A stretch of DNA of 64,000 nucleotides from Aplectana chamaeleonis (taxonomy: Eukaryota; Nematoda; Chromadorea; Rhabditida; Cosmocercidae): NCBI GenBank assembly GCA_029168955.1, contig JAPDOI010000418.1, forward strand, positions 382,001-446,000, read 5' to 3'. This document shows, piece by piece, positions 1-11,404 of this stretch (within the stretch, counting starts at the first letter, position 1; each line of letters begins with the position of its first letter). The notes under the pieces are model-generated. The model was not told the origin of the DNA. It ran no database searches and saw only the letters and a list, made by a program, of their open reading frames with translations. The position numbers and the translations under genes are program-made.

Positions 1-1828
1 CGGATAGCTTCTTGTGAAGAGGTACGATGATCGCCTGTCTCCACGAATCGGGTATCCTTTCGCTCATCCATATGGCACGGATGGTGTTGGTCATTTCACG
101 AATCCCAGACGGAGGAAGAGCTTTCAGCATTTCAGCAGTGATGTTGTCATCTCCACCTGCCTTTCCATTCTTCATTTTCCGGACACAATCCAAAACTTCG
201 GACTCAGTCGGCGGTTCCTCACTGACATCGTAATGTGCTCTCTGAACATGCGGGAGCTCAGGTACTGATGGCGCTGGACGATTCAGTAGTGAACTGAAGT
301 AATCCTTCCATATTGGCAGCGTCGCATCACCAACTGCAACTCCATTGGTAGTGTTCAAGACAGGAGAACATCTCTTCATCTTCCCGCTATACTGTCGCAG
401 CAACGTGTAGGCTTTCTTCGGATTCTTCTCCTCGCAAGCCTTCTCGAACTCCTTAGCTCTACACGTCCACTCTCGTTCGCGGTCACTTTGAAGCTGCCGA
501 CGCAACTTCCTCCTCGGACGCTTCTCCTCCACGAAGTTTCCTGCAGTTCGGAGAGCACATACTCTGTTGTAGGTAGATGTTGTTTCTTCTGAGACGTAGG
601 CGAACTTCTTCTTAGGCTGTACAACCGGGAGTGCCTCTTTCGAAGCGTCCTGGATGCACTTGACAAAAGAATCCGCGTCGCAAAGTTTCTTCTTAGTCCG
701 TACTCCGATGTGAATAGAAACGCGTTGTCGGAAATTCCTTCTGCACTCTTCATCTCTGAGACTTGTCATGTCAATCCTCTGGAGAGGCTGAGCCCCTCGC
801 TTCCTCTTATGAATCCTCGCAGTGAAGTTCAACAGAACAGGACGGTGATCCGAATCGAATGCGACATCCCACACAGCTCTAGATCTTCGAATGTCCGATA
901 CTGGAATATTCCTCGTCAGGACATAGTCAAGCTGTAGTTTCAAAGTTGTCATCTTCCGCTTCCGCTGCTCTTCTGGAGATAGCCGGGTTGGTCCCTGCCA
1001 CGTAAGCTGATGGCGGCGATGATTCCTCTTGAATGTCGATGCAATAATCAGACCACTGCGTTCACAAAAGTCGACAAGGCGGTAGCCATTGTCCGATGTT
1101 TGCTCCACTGGGTAGAACCATCTACCGAGTACTTCGGATTCCCCTGATCAAGTCCCATCTTCGCATTTGCGTCAATCCCCACGACAACAGCATGTTGACA
1201 AGGTATCCTGGCCAGCAACGTATTGAGTTCCTCATAAAACGCATCCTTCGAATTGTCTTCGGCGGTTTCAGTGGGCGCATGAGCACTCACTATCCACAGA
1301 TTGAATCCTCTGTGATCCCGCAGTCGCACGAATGCATTCCGACACGACGTTGAGCCGAACTCCTTGACCATACCATTGAAATCCTTCCTTACAGCTATTG
1401 CACAGCCTCCCACTCTCCTATCGTCAGCGTTACCGCAGTAGATGGTGTACTCTCCGACGCTGATGACGGGTCTATCCTTGAGGCGGGTTTCCTGCAAAGC
1501 AGCAAACGGTGCATGGAAATAGCTCAGAAGTCTGGATAGCGCAGTTTTTTGGATATCACTCGACAGCGATCGACAGTTCAGGGTGGCGAAATTGTGGCTT
1601 GTGGCCAAAGACTCCATGACTCCCTAGGTACGGATCCTAAGGTGTTATGGACCAGAGGCCTTAGTGTGCCGGACGGCGACACCTTTATGCAATGTGCGGG
1701 ATACTTTCGCGATATAGTTGTGCACGCTATATCGCTCGAACGTTCCCTGTGTACACTCAAACGTCTGCTGGGTTCAGTAGAAGCAGGGGCACCAACGAGC
1801 AGGTACCAACAGACTTGTATACACACCC

Positions 1829-1831
<3 letters not shown>
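1..1831 (-). mobile_element. RTE-type non-LTR retrotransposon, copy 1 (5' part; cut by window edge)
   Basis: The minus strand encodes an apurinic-type endonuclease followed by the start of a reverse transcriptase, typical of RTE-clade LINEs. The start codon is at 1617 and the endonuclease begins MESLATSHNFATLNCRSLSS. It carries QETRL, an IVSAHAPT strand and GIDANAKMG, and further on the SDHRPVL catalytic block. Sequence 1-1831 matches 24613-26441 almost base for base, so both copies share the same 5' end (the CCCCC at about 1827-1831) and a roughly 210-base 5' leader. The frame is broken by small indels (for example near 1050-1080), so it is a recently dead or dying copy. The rest of the reverse transcriptase lies beyond the left edge. 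Confidence 0.93.
1048..1617 (-). pseudogene. RTE endonuclease domain ORF, copy 1
   Basis: This 189-codon open frame starts at the element's ATG (1617). It covers the N-terminal endonuclease fold: NCRSLSS, QETRLKD, RVGGCAIAVRKD, SAHAPTETAEDNS and VVVGIDANAKMGLDQ. The frame then leaves the true path at an indel near 1080; the continuation of the enzyme (conserved tryptophan block, then SDHRPVL) resumes in other minus-strand frames down to about 800. Function is nicking of target DNA for target-primed reverse transcription. It is not a host gene. Confidence 0.85.

Positions 1832-1911
<80 letters not shown>
1832..1911. repeat. (TA)n microsatellite
   Basis: About 80 bases of almost pure TA dinucleotide directly abut the 5' end of RTE copy 1. 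Copy 2 lacks this tract at the same boundary, so the TA run belongs to the target site or arose after insertion. Confidence 0.97.
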
Positions 1912-1915
<4 letters not shown>

Positions 1916-2181
1916 AGATTTGCATTATATCAAAATCGGACTTGCGAGCTAAAACGCGACAAGGTATTGATACAGAACAATCCTACTCTGCGAATCTACA
2001 GAGAATTGTATTCAGCCAGTTAAAGCGAAAAAACGTGTCTAGACGGCCACAAATGTGAGAATAACAACATAAGGAGTGTGCTGACAAATTCCGATACGGG
2101 AAACTCTATTTATGGAGAAGTTGACAAAAAGACAACTTTTCCGAAACTTCATTTGCAGAAATTCAGCTTCAACTTAAAGTA

Positions 2182-3178
2182 CAGTTCAACTCCGCATTAC
2201 CGTTCAGTCCGCAAAGTGCACGCCGATTGCGAAAGCGTGCTGCGGCGCGGTTGCGAGTATCCTCAGACAGGGATGTGGAACCACCCGAGTGGTTTTTGCC
2301 TTTGGTGCCCGGGTCATCCCCCATCCCTGTCTGAGGACATTCGCAACCGCGCCGCAGCACGCTTTCGCAATCAGAGTGCACAGTGCGGACTCTCAGAAAA
2401 ATCAGAACAAATTACTTGTATTTGACTTGTGTGCGAAATTTCTCTTCGACCCCCCATCCTCTCCACCCCTTTTCAGAAAAAAATCAAAACAAGTTACTTG
2501 TAATATAAGTGTAACTTACTTGAATGTCTCGAGTAGCTTACATTAATGTTACATGTAACATTACATTCATACTACATGTAACTTAAATTTATATTGCATG
2601 TAAGTTACACTTATGTTACATGTAACTTACATTTGAATTTTCACTATGGGTGGCACACGTGACACAGACGACACGCGACGCAGAGGGCGCGTCCCAGACC
2701 ACACCGTACGCAAAAAAAAATGCTGAGCAGGGCCTTCCCTGTTGTTGTGTGGTGAAATACCTCAAGTTTGGGCAATTGAACCAACAGCAACGCCAGTCGT
2801 CAGCCTGACCCCTAGAGTGCGTCGTACATCAACCTTGGAAATATCTTCTTGGCCTATTTAAGTTACTTGCGACTTATATTGTGCCATTCAAGTTACAAGT
2901 AACATATCGGAGGCGCACTGCACACAGCATCATCTCAGGAATCGAAAACAAGTTACTTGTAACATATCTAAGCTGATGTAAATTACTTGCGACTTATCTC
3001 AAGTCATTTAAGTTACATGTTACATATCGGAGGCGCACCGCACGCAGCATCCCGCCGATATGTAACATGTAACTTAAGTGACCTGAGATAATTCGCAAGT
3101 AACTTACATCGGCTCAGATATGTTACAAGTAACTTGTTTTAATTTTTCTGAGCTGGACGGCAATAAGGAGTTGAACTG
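2182..3178. mobile_element. TA-flanked inverted-repeat element, about 1 kb, with internal palindromes
   Basis: The left end CAGTTCAACTCCGCATTACC and the right end GGCAATAAGGAGTTGAACTG are inverted repeats, each flanked by TA, as expected for a Tc1/mariner-type non-autonomous element. Inside are a hairpin (2225-2373) with arms of about 50 bases, rich in GCGGCGCGGTTGCG, and a second zone (2490-3140) dense in GTTACATGTAAC and GTTACTTGTAAC motifs. A 154-bp relative with the same ends sits at 39847-40000. No transposase is seen. Confidence 0.7.
2490..3145. repeat. Array of palindromic TTACATGTAA/TTACTTGTAA motifs with a long hairpin
   Basis: There are more than a dozen near-copies of GTTACATGTAAC or GTTACTTGTAAC in both orientations. 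The stretch about 2949-3043 is the inverted copy of about 3057-3140, giving a hairpin with arms of about 85-95 bases around the centre at 3050. The unit AACATATCGGAGGCGCAC occurs twice (about 2906 and 3024). No ORF. Confidence 0.75.
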
Positions 3179-4104
3179 TATCTTTTATCCGTAAAATAAA
3201 TAAAAATAATAAAAAACCATATATTTGAAAACACCATGATAATAGCTACCCAACTAATCAATCCTCGGGAAGCCTGGATTTTATCTTTACTCCTGTGAAG
3301 GAGGAAATCGAGAGTTCAGGTTATTTGAACTTGTTTCTAGCTTTTCATAGCTAATAATTTGAACCATTCGTTTTTTTCTCGGAGATTAAATTTGATCCGA
3401 GATTAAAAAACTTGGAATTTAAAAAAAAAAATTAAGCAATCAAAAAATTCGATTATTCACTTTTTCGAGTACTCGCTTCATCCCGAAAATTGTAACATTT
3501 GACTTTTCAAATACTCGACCGATCTTGAGTGACGAAGGTCGAATATTTGAACGCAAAAAAGCGCCTGTCGCTTGAACATTGTACAAAAATTTTTTCGGAA
3601 ATTCTGCAGTTTTTTTAATTGAATAAATACTCCGGCATTCATTCAAATCCAAGAAAGAAACTTTTTCTGAATGTTTACGTATATTCAAACAAATAATAGG
3701 ACATGGGAAATAAAGAAAATTTTATACACGGAAATCCACAGAAAAAAAACTTTTTTTTTCTGAAGATTTTCAATGAAAAATATCACTTCTCAACTTTATA
3801 TGAATTTCGAAACGACCATAGTCAGGGTATTAATACGCCCAGAATTTTCGGAAGGATGTTCCGGATAAATTCCCTCACTCGATAATTTCTGGAAATTCGA
3901 CCTTTTGACGTCGAATACCTATGCCTAGAGCTAATGTTAGTCCCTTTCAAGATACATTTTAAAAAAAATTTAAAATCTATAAAAACCTTAATTTTCCCTT
4001 CAAACAAAAAAAAATACTCGAACTAATTGAAAAACCTCCGTAAAGTGTATTTGTGTACTCAGAACAATATCGCTTGAATAATGTGCAAACAACAACAAAG
4101 AAAT
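3179..4104. other. AT-rich intergenic DNA, nothing recognised
   Basis: There are short homopolymer runs and small ORFs on both strands without recognisable domains, splice patterns or strong inverted repeats. Confidence 0.5.
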
Positions 4105-4113
4105 CAAAACTCA

Positions 4114-4182
4114 GATGTCAGGCAGGACCCGAACCTGCGTTGCACGCTTTCCGGGCGAGTGTTACCATTACACCGCCGACAC
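4114..4182 (-). pseudogene. tRNA-like sequence (left arm)
   Basis: Read on the minus strand it has a 7-base acceptor pair (GTGTCGG with CTGACAT, including wobble pairs), a D arm (GTGT, AATGGTA, ACAC) and a T arm (GCAGG, TTCGGGT, CCTGC). The anticodon arm is two bases shorter than in the right arm and does not fold normally. Positions equivalent to T8 and T33 are not T. Probably a tRNA-derived pseudogene or SINE head. Confidence 0.5.
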
Positions 4183-4249
4183 CCTGTTCTGCATCACTCA
4201 ACTATGCCTAAACATTTCATGAGTGAATAATTGAGTGATGCAGAACGGG

Positions 4250-4320
4250 GTGTCGGAGGTGCAATGGTAACACTCTCGCCCGGAAAGCGTGCAATGCAGG
4301 TTCGAGTCCTGCCTGAAATC
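4250..4320 (+). pseudogene. tRNA-like sequence (right arm)
   Basis: It has a canonical length, a good B box (GGTTCGAGTCC) and a T arm GCAGG/CCTGC. An anticodon arm CTCGC/GCGTG with one mismatch would place GGA at the anticodon. The acceptor stem has an A-G mismatch and the base before the putative anticodon is C instead of T. The features point to a tRNA-derived pseudogene, although a divergent functional gene cannot be excluded. Confidence 0.45.
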
Positions 4321-4328
4321 TGAGTTTT

Positions 4329-4834
4329 GCGTTCAACTCAGCTACCTTGTGACATCTCGTGATCATATATCATGCCATTAAAAGGCATTAATACATTCTA
4401 GAACATGAAAACAAGGAAAACGAAATTGAAAAAAGGAGTTAAACATAGAACTAAATGGAATAAAAAATTAATAATTCAACCAGAAAATTCCTTATAGAGA
4501 CCAACTAAGGATCACCCCGATCTCAAACTGGAGTTTCGAAAAACGGTCAATTCAGGGTTGCAAGGGAGATAAAACGGAACATTTAAAGTTTCAAAATTCC
4601 ACACATTGCTCATGGGTAGATCGGAAACGCCCAGATATATGCGCTTTCTCGGATTTCAGAAATTAGAGCATTTTCAGCCTAAACTTCGTGCAGGAGGGTT
4701 AATTGGGGCACCGAACACAAGTATGAAATCCCTTTTCAGTTTTTTTAAGACTACGGCAGGCCACTGTAGATAAATGACGTTACACCCACCGTGACCTAGG
4801 TTATTCTTTGGAAAAACTCCAAGCGTGCCTTATA
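4329..4834. other. Intergenic DNA with one copy of a dispersed motif
   Basis: No gene is seen. Around 4705-4730 is a copy of the dispersed motif GGGGCACCGAACACAAGTAT that recurs through the window. Confidence 0.5.
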
Positions 4835-5130
4835 CAGCGCCTCTCCGGGCCAAATTCCGGCCCGCAATTGCGTCTCGACACGCTTTGAAGCCGCACGCTT
4901 CCGAGCCAGAAGAGTTTCCAGCGCCCCAGCCGCCGATCTGTTGACCCTAGGTGGGTTTGAAAAGTGGAAACTAAACTGAAAGTGGAAACTTGAAGAAAAT
5001 TGAAAAAAATGTATAAAAAAGCCTTATCGAGTCGGCTCTGACGCTGGAAACTCAATCGGCTCGAGCGCGCGCGGCCGCAAAGCGTGTCGAGACGCAATTG
5101 CGGACCGGAAGTTGGCCTAGAAAAGCACAG
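4835..5130. mobile_element. TA-flanked MITE, family M1 (copy A)
   Basis: Terminal inverted repeats share the core AATTCCGGTCCGCAATTGCG, followed by CTCGACACGCTTT and GCGGCCGCACGC. The right end GAAAAGCACAG is followed by TA. Related copies lie at 27346-27628, 39536-40183 and 40838-41116. No transposase. Confidence 0.75.
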
Positions 5131-5515
5131 TATTCGTGTTCAGCGACACGAAAAAACCTCCTGGGCAGAAAATGTTCATATTTTTTTGAAATGCGACAAT
5201 AGGAACTTTTCGGCCGTTTTTTTATCTACTCATAGGGTCAAGCAAGTCGTTGCGCCAATTTTTTGCGTAGCCACGACCTCTCCCCGCTCACGAAATTTTT
5301 GAAAAACAAAATTCATAACTTTTACGCTTCCCTTTCCCGGAATATAAAAAAATCTTTAAGCATTTTAAAAGCGAAAAAGTTGGAAAAAATTGCAAATTTG
5401 TGGTAAAATTCGGCCCACTCAGATGCATTGAGTGAAAATTTAGAAGTTCAAATTGATTGTTTTTATCTCCCCCAGCTCCGTCAGAACCTTTTTCTTTTTT
5501 CTAGAATCCAGTTTA

Positions 5516-5757
5516 CTCAGGCGATTCTCGGCACGGAGCCGCACCAAACAGGAATCGGAGCCGCCTGACAGTTCGGCTCATTCTCCCAATCTCCGGGCCT
5601 CTGCTATTGCTGTTCGGGCCAACCGGAACAGCCCCGGATAGCAACAGTAGTAGCCCGGGAAGCAACAACAGTAGCCGGGACAACAACAGAAGCCGACTTG
5701 CAGATTGGGAACACGAGCAGAACTGTCAGGCGGCTTGGGGCCGAGAACAGTCTGAGT
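5516..5757. repeat. Inverted repeat with internal CAACAGTAG-type tandem units
   Basis: The arms 5516-5600 and 5694-5757 share GCCGCCTGACAGTTC and its reverse complement GAACTGTCAGGCGGC, with one or two changes, and a TTCTCGGC outer part. The centre holds three degenerate units of the form AGCAACAACAGTAGCCGGGA. Probably a MITE; no clear target duplication was found. Confidence 0.55.
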
Positions 5758-5853
5758 AGGTTCAGGGTTGTCCCTAGTCAGAAGTCCTCTGGAGGTGTTC
5801 TGCAACTGGAAGGAAAAATGAAAGGAAATCGCAGCTCAGAAGAAACAAGCGAT

Positions 5854-6081
5854 CAGGGCTGGGATTCATGAACGCACTGGGTCCCGACAGGGGTTGGTTT
5901 GGTTACCTGCCCCAGCTGGGACCAAACCGAACCAAGTCACCACCTCGGAGGTGTGGTTACATGGGACCCAGACGTAGCTCAGTCCTGACCAAACCTAGCG
6001 ATGATGAATCGCTGGTTTGCGTACGCTTCCAACCAAACCCTGCTGGGACCCCCTGTTTAGCGTTTATGAATCCCAGCCCTG
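5854..6081. mobile_element. 228-bp MITE with 22-bp terminal inverted repeats
   Basis: The left end is CAGGGCTGGGATTCATGAAC and the right end is the near-exact reverse complement ending GAATCCCAGCCCTG. A CAGGG start resembles hAT termini, but the 8-base flanks do not match each other. It contains further inverted pieces (CTGGGACC... and GGTTTGGTT...). Confidence 0.7.
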
Positions 6082-6838
6082 ATGTGAGGCAGTTGCTTTG
6101 CGAGGGAGGAACCAAGTTGAGAAGGCGGGGGTGGGTGATGGAATGGCAATCGAGGTGAGGTGTCAAGTTCTCCAGAGCAAATTTACTGCATTTTAGGGTT
6201 AAAACAATTTTTTTTCTCATTCACTGCTCTTTTGGGAGAAAAAAAACTACCAGAAACTAAAAAAAAAGTTCGAAAATTGCACTCTAAAATAGAAACGCAA
6301 ACATACACAGAATACGTGAAGAGAGAAAGCTATACAGAAAAGAATGGGGACAGAAACGACAACATTTAATAGAATAATCTCCTGGAACTGTCAGTGAACG
6401 GAACAAAACTCAAAAATTTTCGACCTCCACCCACACAAAATGATTTTCAAGCGATTCTTCAACATCTTTAGGACACGAAAAATAGGAGAAATGTGGAAAT
6501 TTGAACAAAACCGATGAATCAAAATCGAAACGACGACTGGCGCCCGTTGGCTGAGCGTTGTGCAACACTGGGCCGATGGGCGGAGCATCCGGGCGGCACA
6601 ATGACGGCGGCGGCGGAGGCCGCCCTTCCGACGCCGCCATGTGAAAAGATCGCCTACACTCCCAGTAATATCGGCTTTTTCTTCGGAAAAGTGCAAATCC
6701 GACAGCACAATCTGGCCAGCGGAGCATGCATTCAACCCTGATGAGCACACCTGCAGAGCCGGCTGTGCCAGCTATCACTCAACACTACAGGGTGCCCTTT
6801 AAATATGGTGACTAAGTCTCAAACCTTATCACGTCACA
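6082..6838. other. Intergenic DNA, no gene recognised
   Basis: Both strands carry open frames of 110-120 codons around 6400-6780, but they overlap each other, lack recognisable domains and sit in GC-rich low-complexity sequence (GCGGCGGCGG). They are treated as chance ORFs. Confidence 0.4.
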
Positions 6839-8112
6839 AGAAGTATACAAAGCGTAGGCCGGATTTGCCAAAACGACTAGTACCGTTAGTATCTTTTCTG
6901 GCTCAATAGTAAAACTGCGCAGTAGCCCGCCCCGAGCTGCAGGTTCCAAGAAGTTACAAGTTAAAAAGGTCGTTTTTTTGTGCTTTTTGTATCTTCCAAA
7001 AAGCGCATTAGTCTTCTGAAAGTACGGAAACGAACCCCATAAATGCGTTCAGCGCCCAAAAACTAAACCCTGAACAAAGTTTGGGTGAAGGCACATTTTC
7101 CAAACTTTGCAAACTGGCAGAGTTCTAGAAGAATATTCCGATTTGACTTAAAAATTCTCCCAAAAAGGTTTTTTGGGCGCTGATCACGAATCTGTGGTTT
7201 ATTCGTCGATTTTCCCAAGTTTTCGGCTAATTTCGTTCGAAGTTTCCCAACCGAGGAAAATTTCGATGGAAAAACGCCACTTTCGAAATTTCCGAATTTC
7301 TACGTCAGATGTGTCTCAAAATCATTTTCTGGAATTATTTGGAGTGCAAAACACTAATCTAGAAGCCGTTTATAGACTTTTCGCAGAATAGGCTCCGTCC
7401 ATAGCAGACGACCAGCGGCGCAAAAACGCTGGCGCATGACGCTCGACGGCTGGAGCAAGCACCGTGCCCGAGTACGGCACGTGGTTAACTAATTAAGATG
7501 GTATCGATAATATTAGTCACAGCAGCTACTGCCGCTATGCTTCCACCGCCTGCGACAGGTCGGCTGCAGTGGTCGCTAGGGAGTCAGATCAATTACGAAT
7601 GTTAAAGATGCAAACCCCCAACGTCACTTGGCGCTGTCGTCTGCTATGGACGGAACCTTACGGTAGATTACGGTGAGTATACAGCAGTTTGGTCTACATT
7701 TCAGATTTTACTCAAAATTTGTATACGAGGGTTATACAGGGTGGAGAATTCGAATTTAACGTCCGTTTGCCGTTTTTCAAAATAGTAAGGTGGGTTTGAC
7801 ACCTAAGTGACATATTACCTACCGTAACCTACAGTAAACCTCAAAATATCGACAAATAGGCTCCAGATTCGTGTTCACCACCCTAGATTACCCCTACATA
7901 CAAGTTTTGAGCTCAATCCGAGAAAATTTTTTTCACACTAAAAAAAATGCCTGATTGGTACTCCTGCCTTTTCGCGAGGCTTAAAAAATGCTCATAACTT
8001 TTTTGAACCTGCAACTCGGGGCTGGGTACCGCACCTTTCTACTATTGAGCCAGAAAAGATACTAACGATACTAGTCGTTTCGCAGATCCGACCAACGCTT
8101 TGTATACTTCCC
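6839..8112. repeat. Element with about 130-base inverted ends, about 1.27 kb
   Basis: The left arm (about 6839-6970) contains GTATACAAAGCG and CTGGCTCAATAGTA; the right arm (about 7985-8112) contains the reverse complements TACTATTGAGCCAG and CGCTTTGTATAC. The MITE at 7391-7657 is nested inside. The interior has no coding sequence. Confidence 0.6.
7391..7657. mobile_element. TWA-flanked MITE, family M2 (copy 1)
   Basis: The ends are GGCTCCGTCCATAGCAGACG and CGTCTGCTATGGACGGAACC, flanked by ATA on the left and TTA on the right. The same family, with an exact TTA duplication, is at 52755-53044. A 3-base TWA target suggests a PIF/Harbinger-type source. No ORF. Confidence 0.8.
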
Positions 8113-9310
8113 TTGTCAGCATAGGTGCGTGTCCAATCGCCTTTTATGGTGAGTTCTTTTCTATGAACTCTCTCTCTCTCTCTCAAAACGTGCCCAAATT
8201 CGGGACGTAAAATCGTTTTTTAATAATTGTTGGACAGAAACCTGAGGTGTACTCAAGTATTACGAAATATGACACGTAGTCGCCTACGGCGCTTCTTCTT
8301 CCTACTTCCTTCATGTGCGCGTGGAGAACTGCTCGAATGGGGCTATTTCGAAGCAAAGCCTCTCCAGTGTCTAGCTAAAAACGGGTCTTACAAGGGAACT
8401 ACTTTAAGTCATACTAACCATTCCAAATGAAATGTACTTTTCTAGAACCATTTTCGGATATAAAGTCCGGATATGCCCATCGCAGCTGCCTAGACTCACT
8501 CTGAATAAAGTTATGAGCGTTTTAAAAGCTTCGCGGCGAGGTAAAGGTTTCGCGGCCCATGGGATTTTTAAGTGTTTTTTTTTCAAGTTTTCCGGATTTT
8601 GGTAGAAAACATGTATGAATGGGGTAATCTGGGGTGCTGAACACGAATCTGGGGTTTGCTTGTATACAATTTAAGGTTTACTGTAGCTTACGGTGGGTAA
8701 CATGTCAATTAGGAGACAAACTTACCCTAATAGTTCGAGAATCGACAAATGGAAATCGAATCCGTACTCAGCACCCCAAATAACCCCCACATAGAAACTT
8801 TGAGACAAATCTGAAACTTTGACCATACCACCTTATACCCACCGTAATCTACCGTAAGCTTTCCAAAATCGATAAACCGACATCAGATTCGCATTGAGCA
8901 CTTCAAGCAACCCCTAGAAGAAGGATCTGAGTCACATCTGTCGTCATATTCCGAAAATCGTCAAAAGTCGATTTTGCCGTCAAATTTTTATGGGAAGCTT
9001 TGAACAAATTTAGTCGAAAACTTTGGAAAAGCGACTAATGAACCTCAGATTCGTGATCAGCACTCAAAATAACTCCCCAGGTCGGATTTTAAGTCAAATC
9101 TGGAACTTTTTTCTAAAGCGCTTCCAGAGCCCTCTAATTGGTATAAATGAACGCCCAACCGAAAATCCGTACAAGTCCAAAACGCTGTCAGTCTGCGCAA
9201 AGTCCGGAAAATGTGCTTACACCCAAACTTTGCCTAGGGGGTTGTTTTGGGCCCTGAACACGATTATGAGGTCGGTTTTCGAAATTTCGGAAGATCACTG
9301 CGCTTTTTGA
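7660..9310. repeat. Cluster of a dispersed non-coding motif
   Basis: The motif GGGGTGCTGAACACGAATCT, or its reverse complement, recurs near 7865, 8633, 8755, 8880, 9050 and 9245. It is often accompanied by GTAACCTACCGTAA-like strings (7660, 7815, 8672, 8837). Spacing of the closest copies is about 120-170 bases. Other copies lie near 4705, 7170, 12065, 12475, 27690 and 34715. No ORF with a recognisable product. Confidence 0.6.
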
Positions 9311-10773
9311 AGGGTAAAATAGGTACGAAAATCGGAGAAAAAATGCCTGTAACTTTTTTCAGAGTGATTCTAGGAAGCTGCAAAGGACATATTCGGATTC
9401 TACGTGAAAAGTGATTCTATAACAGTACATTTCATTCGAAATTACCAGTTTGGCTAATAGTAGTTTCCTTGTTAGCTTAATGTCCTCGAACCCCCTACTA
9501 GAAGAACGCGAAAGCAAGTTGTCGAAATCCACACGTGGGCTCTGTCAAATTCACGTTACCCACAATTTCGTGGTTTTTATGCGTTCCCTGAAGCGATCCT
9601 GGCGGCAAACGTTGTGGTCAAGTTCGGTTGAAGATTATTCATCGACTCCTGTACTTTTCATTGGCTTTCAGAAAAAAATCGATAATCAATCGATTTCTTT
9701 GATTTTGAAAAGGGTTGGTAAAATGTGGAGAACTGCTCGAATACGGTCATATTGAAGCAGAATCTGAAATCCTACAAGGTGGGAGCTCTTCAATCGTTTT
9801 TTTTTCAAATTTTTGTCAAGGCAGGCACTTCTTATACATTATTTATGTCTTATTCATTAATTATGTATTATTTATTACTCTTCTTATGAGATTATTCATT
9901 TGGTTCCAGTTATCTGTACATTTCGGTTACTTCCATTGATTTTATTAAGTGTTTATATAATAATACTCCTTTATTTTGTATTTTATTTCCTCTTTATCCT
10001 TGTCCGTTATCCGGCCATTATCGGAGGAAATTAGCCATCATCCGTCACACGATTTTTCAAAGTCATTATCCGCACATCCCTGATCTCAATCATGAACAGC
10101 GAAAGCATCGCCTCCTGCCACTACGCCACATGTGCCCTATTCCTCAGATTTTCAGAAAAAATTACAACTATAAAATCTCAAAAGCCTGGAATATTGGAAA
10201 GAAAAAAAAACAGATTTAAACACGTAAACGAATCCATTATTTGAACACTCGACTCACCCGGAATTCGATTTTTTCTAAAACATTCGACTTTTGAATGCAT
10301 TAAAATTTGATTTTTTCGACGAATTCGATTGTGAGATATACTCGAAATGCGATTCTTTGAAAATTTCAACTAATGTGTGATCTAGATTTAAATGTTTTCC
10401 GAAAATGACTGCGCATTTTCAGTTCGGAAACCAGGAAGTTATATCTTTTAATATTTGTTTTTCTAAATATGCATATTTAAACAACCTTTTTGGAACTTGC
10501 GGCTTTCGAATATGCACAATTCATTCGAAGTTATATTTTTTTAGACATTCAACTTTCGTATGTCGAGTCAAAACCGAAAATATTATAAAAGTCCATTGTA
10601 GATATTCGAGTAGGGACATGACGAACTGATATTGATGGGGAAGGTGATACAGCGTCTGAAAAGTCATAAAAACGCTCCAGAATAGACTTGTAGAGGTTTT
10701 CTGCATTTTTTCCCAAGTTTCCTCCAGCTCTTACGGCTTGTTGATCGCATACACAAAAAAAGGAGAAGCCTAA
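9311..10773. other. AT-rich intergenic DNA with one dispersed repeat
   Basis: The segment about 9836-9935 (ATTATTCATTTGGTTCCAGT and flanks) recurs at 26451-26525. The rest, including small ORFs at 9450-9755 and 10405-10706, has no recognisable protein feature. Confidence 0.45.
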
Positions 10774-11404
10774 AGCGTCGTTTACACGTCACTGCCGAGC
10801 CACGCGGTAAAGTGTTTTCCTATAATATGAGGGTCGAGCGGGGTTGCGAGATGTCGCAACGGGGTCGCAAAAATTTGGGTCCGAAAGTGAATATTAGTGG
10901 GGATCACAGAAATTTCGGTTCAAAAAAAGAGAATCTCGTGGATATCCCAGACTCTCGAATACTTTTGGTCCCCAAGGGAAGGATCGTAGCATTCGGTTTT
11001 AGGCGCTTGGGCTCAACTACTGAACTAATTTTCGGCGTCTGACACTCTTAGTAATCAACTATAAACTGGCCGGACTCGGGGAGAAGGGATCATGAAAATC
11101 GCGCCTCGGGGAGGGGAATCGCAGAAATTTTGGATTTTAGAAAAAAATGTGACGGGGGGTCGCTCCGATTTCGAAAAATTACGCAACGCTCCGCTTGACC
11201 CTGTATAATATCGATCGTGCAGCGCCGCGTGATCAATATTAGGGGTCGTTTACACATCCGGCGCAGAGCGGCATGGCGACGACACGGTTCGATCAATATT
11301 ATAGAATCGCACTTCGCAGCGCCGCTCAGCAGCGGAAGTATAAACGCCGCCCTATAGAAACACACTGCCTCGCGCCGCTCGGCAGCGGGAATATGAACGA
11401 CGCC
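10774..11404. mobile_element. TAA-flanked MITE, family M3 (host of a nested hAT-like MITE)
   Basis: The left end AGCGTCGTTTACACGTCACT and the right end ...GGCAGCGGGAATATGAACGA are inverted repeats around a CTGCCGAG/CTCGGCAG core, and both sides are flanked by TAA. A further copy of the same family is nested at about 11241-11350. A hAT-like MITE is inserted at 10829. Relatives lie inside the element at 50897-51562. Confidence 0.7.
10829..11203. mobile_element. hAT-like MITE with exact 8-bp duplication TATAATAT
   Basis: The termini GAGGGTCGAGCGGGGTTGCG and CGCAACGCTCCGCTTGACCC(TG) are imperfect inverted repeats. Both sides carry TATAATAT (10821-10828 and 11204-11211), the 8-bp target duplication of hAT elements. 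It lies inside MITE 10774-11404, so it inserted later. Confidence 0.88.

Larger units (their letters stand above)
4105..4328. repeat. Inverted repeat made of two tRNA-like sequences
   Basis: The arms 4105-4200 and 4231-4328 are reverse complements with few differences, around a spacer of about 30 bases. Each arm carries one tRNA-like sequence, so the pair points head to head. Confidence 0.8.

Noticed and set aside
1692..1952. Plus-strand ORFs with a long Ile-Tyr repeat
   Set aside because: They are the translation of the (TA)n microsatellite.
6391..6778. Two minus-strand ORFs of about 120 codons
   Set aside because: They overlap each other in different frames with a plus-strand ORF, and GCGGCGGCGG tracts explain the openness. 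No domain.
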